A DNA stretch of 64,000 nucleotides from Calliphora vicina (lineage: Eukaryota; Arthropoda; Insecta; Diptera; Calliphoridae): positions 122,247,980 to 122,311,979 of the forward strand of contig NC_088782.1 in NCBI RefSeq assembly GCF_958450345.1. The letters are read 5' to 3'. Position numbers and translations under genes: made by a program. This document shows, one piece after another, positions 56,501 to 64,000 of the stretch. The notes beneath the pieces were generated by a model. The model ran no database searches. It was not told where the DNA came from and worked only from the letters and a program-made list of their open reading frames with translations. The first letter of the stretch is position 1; every line of letters starts with the position of its first letter.

Positions 56501-59500
56501 TGGGGGAAAATTCAAAAATACTAAATAATTAATATTAATCATACGCCACCCCTTAGGAAAAATTTATTTATTTAAAAAAGAGATGTAAAAACCTAAAAAT
56601 TCTTGAAGATTACTAATAAGATTAAAAGCGAGCATTATTTTCTAAGTAAACCAAATGTAAACAATGTTAATAAGCATTTGAAACTAAAATATTTTTTGGA
56701 AAGAAAAAAAAAAATATAAAAATTTTTTAGGTCAGAATTTTTTGTTCAATTTTTATTTGAAATTCTGTATAACAACCATTTGGAATTTAAAGCCTGTTTT
56801 GTTTTCATAATTTCCACCTGATTTCATTAAAATCCATTTCCAAACTACTAAAAATTAATATCAATCATACGCCACCATTGTCAAACGTTTAATACTTCCC
56901 ATAAATTTATGCACTAACAAAAATAAACTAAATTTTCTTATCTTTAATTAAAGTTTTTAAAATAAAAATCGTCAATTCAAATGGAAAAATTAATCAAAAA
57001 ATATTTTTGTAATCTGAAATATTTTTTCACATAATCTGTACTGTTTTATCTTTAACATTAAGTTTCTAAATATAAGAATCTCAATATTGTTTTCTTACTT
57101 CCCAACAAATTTCATTAAAATCTATTAACAATTACTAAACAAAAATAACAAATGGAAAAAATAATAAAAATATTTTTGTAATCTGAAATATTTGTTCACA
57201 TAATCTGAATTTTTTTTAGCTTTAGCATTAAGTTTCTAAATATATTAGAATCTCCATATTGTTTTCTTACTTCCCACCAAATTTCATTAAAATCCCTTAA
57301 CAATTACTAAACAAAAATATCAAATTTCCAAATTACTATAAAATTAATATCAATCATACGCCACCAGAAGAGAAAAATTAAAATCTTTAAAAAATTGAAT
57401 TAAGAATAAAAAAAAATTATAATTTGTTTCTCTCAAATAAAACTCATTGCCATAAACTTAAACCAGAATAACAAAACGATGAAATAAACTCAATAAAAGT
57501 AAAGGAAAATAGAAAAATACAAAAAGGGAAAAGAGAAATATTAAAACTACAATATATTAATGGTGAATAATATAACATTTGACTATTAAAATAAATAACT
57601 AAAGAACTGAAGTAATTTACTTTAAAATCTGTTAAAAAATATTAAAGATATTACAGTTGTAAAACCATCATTTGTATTGAATTTTAACTGTAATCTTTTA
57701 TCTTTGATTTCATTTCATTTGAATACTTTTCCATTTGTTAATCAAATCATATTTTCCTGCTGCAATATTCAGCAATTTTTTTTATAGTTTTATTTCAATT
57801 TAAAAACTTTTATACAAATTAAATTCTAGCTGATAAATATGGTGAAAAACGGAAGTGTTTTCCATCATGATTCATTGATGAAAAATTAATATTTAAATTT
57901 GCATACATACAAACCAACAAACACTGTGTAAGTGATGAACAATAAATACATAAATTGAAAACATGATAAACAGTGGTTTTAAAGTGGTTTGCAAACATAA
58001 TAAAAAGGGCTTAATTTATAAATCCTTAATTATTAATAAATATTTTTTTTCAAATTTTCTTTTAAAATTCTGCTTTAAAAATTTTTAGGAAACAGTATGC
58101 ATTTTATAAAACACTATTTTTTTTTATTAAATAAGTAATAAAATTTAAACAAATTGAAGATAAAAGAAAAAAATTTATTATTTTTTGAGAAATATTTTTA
58201 AATTTTTTGGAAAAACATTAAAAGAAGTAGTTTTATTGTTAGTAGAATTTAAAGCCAGTATTGTTTTCTAGCTATGTACCAAATTTCATTAAAATCGGTT
58301 AACATTTACTAACAGAAAAGGCCAAATTACAAAATTGCTAACCAATTAATATTAATCATACGTCACCAGTAGTAAAAATTTATTTTTTTAAAAAATTGAT
58401 TTAAATACCAAAAATTTCAAATAATTTTTTTTACAAATGAAAGAAACTAATGATCTTAATCCTGAATAATACTTTATTAAAAATACTGACATATATTGTT
58501 GAAAATTTTAGTGCATAATCAAATGCACTTTAAAATTATTTAGCTTAAAAGCTTAAATTGTTTTCTTAAATCTAACCAAATTTCATTACAATCGATCAAA
58601 CTTTAATAACAATAAAAGCAAAATTTCCGAACTGCTAACAAATAAATATTAATCATACGTCACCTCTAAAAAAATTAATTTCTTTAAAAAACTTATTTAA
58701 AAGCCGAAAATTTTCAATGCTTTTTTTTACAAATGAAAGCTAAATTAAAGATCTTAATTCACAATAATATTTTAATAAAAAACTGAATTTTTACCCAGAA
58801 AATTTAAGCAATTATGACAATGAGTTGTTAATCCTCAATATCACTAACACCAGAGAAATTTATAAATAATTTAGCTTAATAGCTTGAATTGTTTTCTTGA
58901 TCCTCACCAAATTTCATTTAAATCGCTTAAGGTTTTATAACAAAAATATTCATATTTTCAAACTAACATATAAATAATATTAATCATACGCCACCAGTAG
59001 CAAAAAATATTATTTTTAAAAAAACTGATTTAAAAGCAAACAATTTTAAATGATTTATCTCTTAAATGAAAGACAAATTAAAGAGCTTCAATCTAAATTA
59101 TATTTCATAGAACCAAGATTACTTTACACACCAGCAAATTCATTAAATTATGACAATAAGTTGTTAATCTTCAACAAAAAAAAATATAATTTTTGTTGAC
59201 AATTTCTTACAAACTTACTATTTCTTTAGATTTTCTTAGAAATTAATTACGTTATGATTAATTCCTTTTAACTATTTCAATTTCCAATATTTGTAGCATA
59301 TTTAGTCACTGTAGCGTATGATTAATATTATTAAATTGATAATAAAAATAATAATACAAAATATTAAACGAATAAATTCCCATTTAAATCGCATAATTGT
59401 CCGAGAACAATCATTATAATGACAAAAAAAAAATAATCACATTAAAAAGGAAATTATACTCGTATGCTGGAAAATATATTACTATTAATAAATTCAATAC

Positions 59501-62500
59501 ACAGTAAAAAATAACATAATTAAATCAAATAAATAATTTATTAAAACATATAAATGTTATTGATTTAAACAAAAATAATGAAAATAAAAATAATATTTTC
59601 ATATTTCTAGAGAATTTTGTTTAATTAAGGTATTTGTATTAAAAGGATTTAAAGAATTTTTGTTATAATTATGAATTAATAGAAATAATTATCAATAAAA
59701 ACACCAAACTAGTAGAAAATTTTATAAAGTTGATAAAAATATTTTTTTTTGCTATTTGAAACTTCTTACAGCTTTATTATATTTTATTATTTATACAAGA
59801 AATATGGACTTCATTTCTAATGAGATTTAAAGCCTGTATTGTTGGCTTTATTTCTAGCAAATTTCATTAAAATCCTTTAACATTTACTAAACAAAAAGCT
59901 TAAATTTTCAAAATAATAAAAAATTAATATCAATCATACGCCCACTTAAGAAAAATTTTAATTCTTTAAGAAAATTATAAAATAATGAAAATTTTTTGAT
60001 TTTATAAATAAATTAAAAGTTTTAAACATAACAACTATCAACTGAAATACTATTACAAGTTTTTTTTTTTCCAAAAAAAAAAAAAATATTTTTCTAAGAA
60101 ACATTTTTCTAAAAAATATGAATAATTTTCTCAAAATTTTTTAACTCCAACCTTATGTTTGTAAATTAAACTTAAAGTCCATAGTGTTTTCTTAATATCC
60201 ACCCAATTCCATTAAAATCCTTCAACATTTATTAAACAAAATGCCGGAATTTAAAATATACTAAAAAAAATTATATCAATCATACGCCACCATAAGTAAA
60301 ATTTTAATTCTTTAAAAAATGTATGAAATAACGAAAATTGTTTTATTTTATAGATCAATTAATAGTTTTAAACATAAAAACTATCAATTGAAATAATATT
60401 ATTATATTAATTGAACACGGAAAAAAAATTTTGTAATCTCAAATATTTTCTCACAAAATAAGAAAAATTTATAAAATTTTTAACTTAAATTTAAAGTCCA
60501 TAATGTTTTCTTACTTTCCGCCGAATTTTATTAAAATCCATTAACAATTACTAAGCAAAAACAACAAATTTCCAACTTACTAAACAAAATTAATATCAAT
60601 CATACGCCCTCATTAGAAAAATCTTAAATTTGTAAAAAACTTACTTCAAGCTAAACAAATTTAAACTTTTTTTTCACAGAAATGAAAGTCAATTCTATGC
60701 TGTTAAACCTGAAAGACTTTTGATAAAATAGCAAAAACAAAAAAATCAGGAAATTAAAAGTGTAACGTAAAAAGGTGAAAGGATAAATGTAAATGTTTTG
60801 AAAGAGAAATAAAACTACTTATTTAAGGTTGAGTAAATGTAAAAAAAAACTAATTAAAAAGTAATGAAAGAAAGATTTAGTTTTAAATACTAAATTAAAT
60901 TTCTATAAAAACGCTATGGAATTCAAAAGTGAAATTTCCAATTGGGAAGTCTGGCAAAGCATTTGTATATAAATCATATAATGATTTCTATTTTTATTTT
61001 GCTTTAAATGTTTTTAATATTTCTTTTTTGTATATATTTACATTTTTCCATTTGTTTAAATCTAATTAAAATGCATTCTTCAACCAGGTGTTTTAACATA
61101 AAATTTACTGGAGAAGAAAAACTTTTTAGTTTAATTTTTCATTGTTTAAATTTATGCAGCAATTTATACAGCAATACAAGTTGAATATAATAGTTTTCTT
61201 TTATCAAAATTCTGCCAAAAAAAGTTTAAAGTTTAAACAAAAATGTAAATATAAAAGCATTACTTTAGCAACATTTAAGCTGAGCATGCTAAGAATTTCA
61301 ATTGTTTAAGGTAAAGAGATTAAAAGCCATTTATTAAGATTTTTTAAATTTAAAATTTATATTTTCCCTCTTCCCTCTTAATGTTTTCATTTCTATATAT
61401 CAAAAAAAATTTATGTAAAAAATATTTTATTTCTGAGGTTTTTATACACATCATGGACAAATAATTGCAAACTCTGAAGGCCTTTTGAAGTCCATATTGT
61501 TGCCTTTATTATTAACAAATTTCATAAAAATTCCTTAACTTTTACTTAATAAAATCATAAATAATTAAAAATCATATTAAATTAATAATACTCATACGTC
61601 ACGTAAGAAAAATTAAGTATTTAGCTTTAAAATAGATTATTCGAAAGGAAATTTCATACAATTTCTTATTAAAATAAATATTTACAAAAATTTCTATGAG
61701 TAGCCTTACAATTCACACTATATTGCATATAAATGATATGATTTCTAACAGAAATAAAAAAATAAAAAAAATAAATAATTTTAAAATTTTAAAAAAATTT
61801 CATATAAACAAATCATATGAATGCCAATACTACTGTTAATTAGAAATCCATATTGTTATTTTAATTCTTACTAAATTTCATAAAAATTCCTTAATGCTTA
61901 CTTAATGAAATGTTCAATAATTAACAATCACATTCCATTAATAATACTCATACGTCAAGCTAGACAAATTAAGTTTTTTGCTTTAAAGAGATATTACCTT
62001 AACGAAATAACATGAAATTTCTCATTAAAATACAAATTTACAATAAATTCTATGAACTGTATTACAATTAACACAAGTCCTTAAAAAACTTTGTAAAAAA
62101 AATTAAAATTTTAACTTTTTTGTTCAGGTTTCCTTAAATTAATTACAAACACCATAATGTTCTCTCTAACCTTGCTTAATTTCAATCATGTTTTTTTAAC
62201 TTTTACTTAACCAAAAGTGCAAAAATGTAGAAACATATCTAATTAATAATAATCATACGTCGTGGGTAACTTATTAAGTATTTTGCTTTAAAAACTTATT
62301 TTTCTAAAGATAATTTAATAAAATTTCTTTTTAAAATACAAATTTACAATAATTTCTATGAGATGTGATGCAGTTAACATAATCTATAGAAAGAATTTAT
62401 AAAATATTTTATTAAAGAAATTTAAAAAAAAAAAATATTTTTTTAATTAAAAAAAACTCCTTAAAAATTCCATGTACTTATTCGTATGTGTCAAGTGATT

Positions 62501-63450
62501 GAAAAACAATATTGTTCTCTTTATCCTTACCAAATTTCAATTAAATTGTTTAACTTTTACTTAAGCAAAAGTTCAAAAATTCATATCTGATTAATAATAA
62601 TCATACGTCGTGGGTGAAAAATTAAGTATTTTGCTTTAAAAACTTATTTTTCTAAAGATAATTTAATAAAATTTCTTTTTAAAATACAAATTGACAGTAA
62701 TTTTTATGAGATGTGTTCCAGTAAACATAATTTATAAACTTAATTCATAAAATATTTAATTAAAAAAATGTTAAAAAAAAATATTTTTTTTTAATTAAAA
62801 AAAACTCCTAAAAAATTTCATGTTTTTATTGGTATGTGTCAAGTGATTGCAAAACAATATTGTTCTGTTTATCCTTAACAAATTTCAATTAAATTGTTTA
62901 ACTTTTACTTAAAGAAAAGTGCAAAATTGTAAAATCATATCGGATTAATAATACTCATACGTCGTGGGTGACAAATTAAGTATTTTGCTTTAAAAGAGAT
63001 GTTTTTAAAGAAAATTTCTATGAAATATGTTGCAATTTCTGGAATAATTGAGATAAATTCATTAACAAAATTTAAAAATTATAAATTTAAAGAAAATAAA
63101 CATCAGGAATAGCTTTTATCAACCAACAATATATTTCAATTAATTTAAAAAAAAAAAAAATATTTTTTGTTTAATTTAAAAAATTTAGTCGACTTCTGAA
63201 TTGGTTTTTTATTGAGAGTTTTCCAAAAACTTTCATATAAATTTTTTATCAAAACCAAATCAATTTTTACCTCATTAATCTTGAATTTCTATTGATTTTA
63301 ATAGAATTTCCTTTGATATTCATAATCTAATTTCAAGTTTGAAATGATTTCTTAACACTAGCCAAATTTCATTAAGATTGTTTAACAAAAACTATTAAAA
63401 ACGGCAATAATTAAAATTTGTCTAGATTTAATAATACTCATACGCTACCC

Positions 63451-64000
63451 ATTACAGAAAATTTAATATTTCGAAAAACTTCGATATGAAACTAATTTTC
63501 AGCTCGAATTCCTAAGAATATGGTTAACTGAAGTGAATTTATTTGATTTATGTTTACAAATTTTATATTGATCGTTAAGACCTTATTGTTTACATGAAAA
63601 TACTTATGCAAATACACTTACACATCAAATTTCTCGAATCTAAATACCTGTTAGATTATACATATATAAGTTTTCTAGTATTTATACTTTAAATCTTTTA
63701 CACAATTTACTACAATGTCCTTATATTTATTCATTTTCCTCTTACTCCCTATCAGCTCCTGTTGCATTTATTATTTTACTAACTAGAAATTTTTGTATTG
63801 ATTGTGTTAAGTCAAGTATTTGTAATTCAACATATCATCTCTTACACTTCTCTTATTTAAACTATAAGTAAATTTTATGTATACAAGTCCTGCTTGCTGT
63901 CTTTCCCTATATCCTTCTCCTAGTTTATACTTAGATATCAAAGTTTTCTGTATTCATTTCTGCATTATGCCTTTATTGAAAGCTGTAATATAATGGGAAT
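63451..64000. other. Right end of window, no feature
   Basis: After the last CATACG box the sequence becomes pyrimidine-richer (63710-63770, 63890-63925) and unique. No open frame, repeat or RNA gene supported. Confidence 0.5.

Larger units (their letters stand above)
46070..63450. repeat. Field of ~36 CATACG boxes in a diverged ~300-350 bp repeat
   Basis: The box TATCAATCATACGCCACC, usually preceded by AATTAA, recurs about 36 times (e.g. 48432, 50681, 53961, 56850, 57341, 59921, 60271, 60589, 62242, 62591, 62944). Most read on the plus strand; reverse copies lie at 47122, 47321, 47827, 51543, 52024 and 59313. In most units the box follows a conserved stretch AAATTTCATTAAAATCC then TTAACATTTACTAA. 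Sequence between units is poorly conserved. Spacing is often 305-355 bp. Confidence 0.9.

Overview
The window looks like nuclear DNA of a higher (probably calyptrate, blowfly- or housefly-like) dipteran. It is very AT-rich and intron-dominated. Dispersed repeats end in an ATTCGGC-ACA-GCCGAAT hairpin of a kind I associate with calyptrate genomes, and the only gene I can build is an animal RhoGEF with GT-AG introns. No prokaryotic feature, rRNA, tRNA or CRISPR array was seen.

Gene content: one minus-strand gene, partial at both ends, reads from 26762 down to 639. Ten exons join in consistent phase into about 988 codons encoding a PLEKHG5-type Rho guanine nucleotide exchange factor: a Ser/Thr/Gln-rich N-terminal half, a DH domain (exons 5-7), a PH domain (exon 8) and a Ser/Pro-rich tail. 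The 3' exons (639-3592) are packed with short introns. The 5' exons (5980-26762) are separated by introns of about 2.4, 11.8 and 8.1 kb, mostly filled by repeats.

Repeat layout: (a) four copies plus remnants of one dispersed element (150-437, 3853-3929, 5175-5850, 7280-7840, 10030-10683, 21085-21122); (b) a ~165 bp tandem repeat (3690-4830); (c) a diverged ~350-380 bp array with internal inverted symmetry (7850-10020, 12430-14740); (d) a ~236 bp tandem repeat (16180-17190); (e) a 31-bp satellite of roughly 480 monomers in five blocks (19075-21090, 23730-26200, 29735-36515, 36800-38698, 38968-40790); (f) a hAT transposon with a perfect 8-bp target duplication and a transposase C-terminal remnant (27633-28856); (g) a field of AACTGTTATAC motifs (43270-45960); (h) a 17-kb field of about 36 conserved boxes reading roughly TATCAATCATACGCCACC, in a diverged ~300-350 bp repeat (46070-63450).

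The most remarkable structure is the 31-bp satellite. Every monomer carries two perfect palindromes, the first centred on TATCGATA, the core of the Drosophila DRE (DREF site), flanked by the CGATA units bound by BEAF-32. A 4-kb block (31549-35556) is nearly identical from monomer to monomer, and its tail variant makes both palindromes 18 bp long. Two arrays lie in opposite orientation within one intron of the RhoGEF gene. From 26763 to 64000 no convincing exon was found; whether this is a further intron of the same gene or intergenic DNA cannot be decided from the window.
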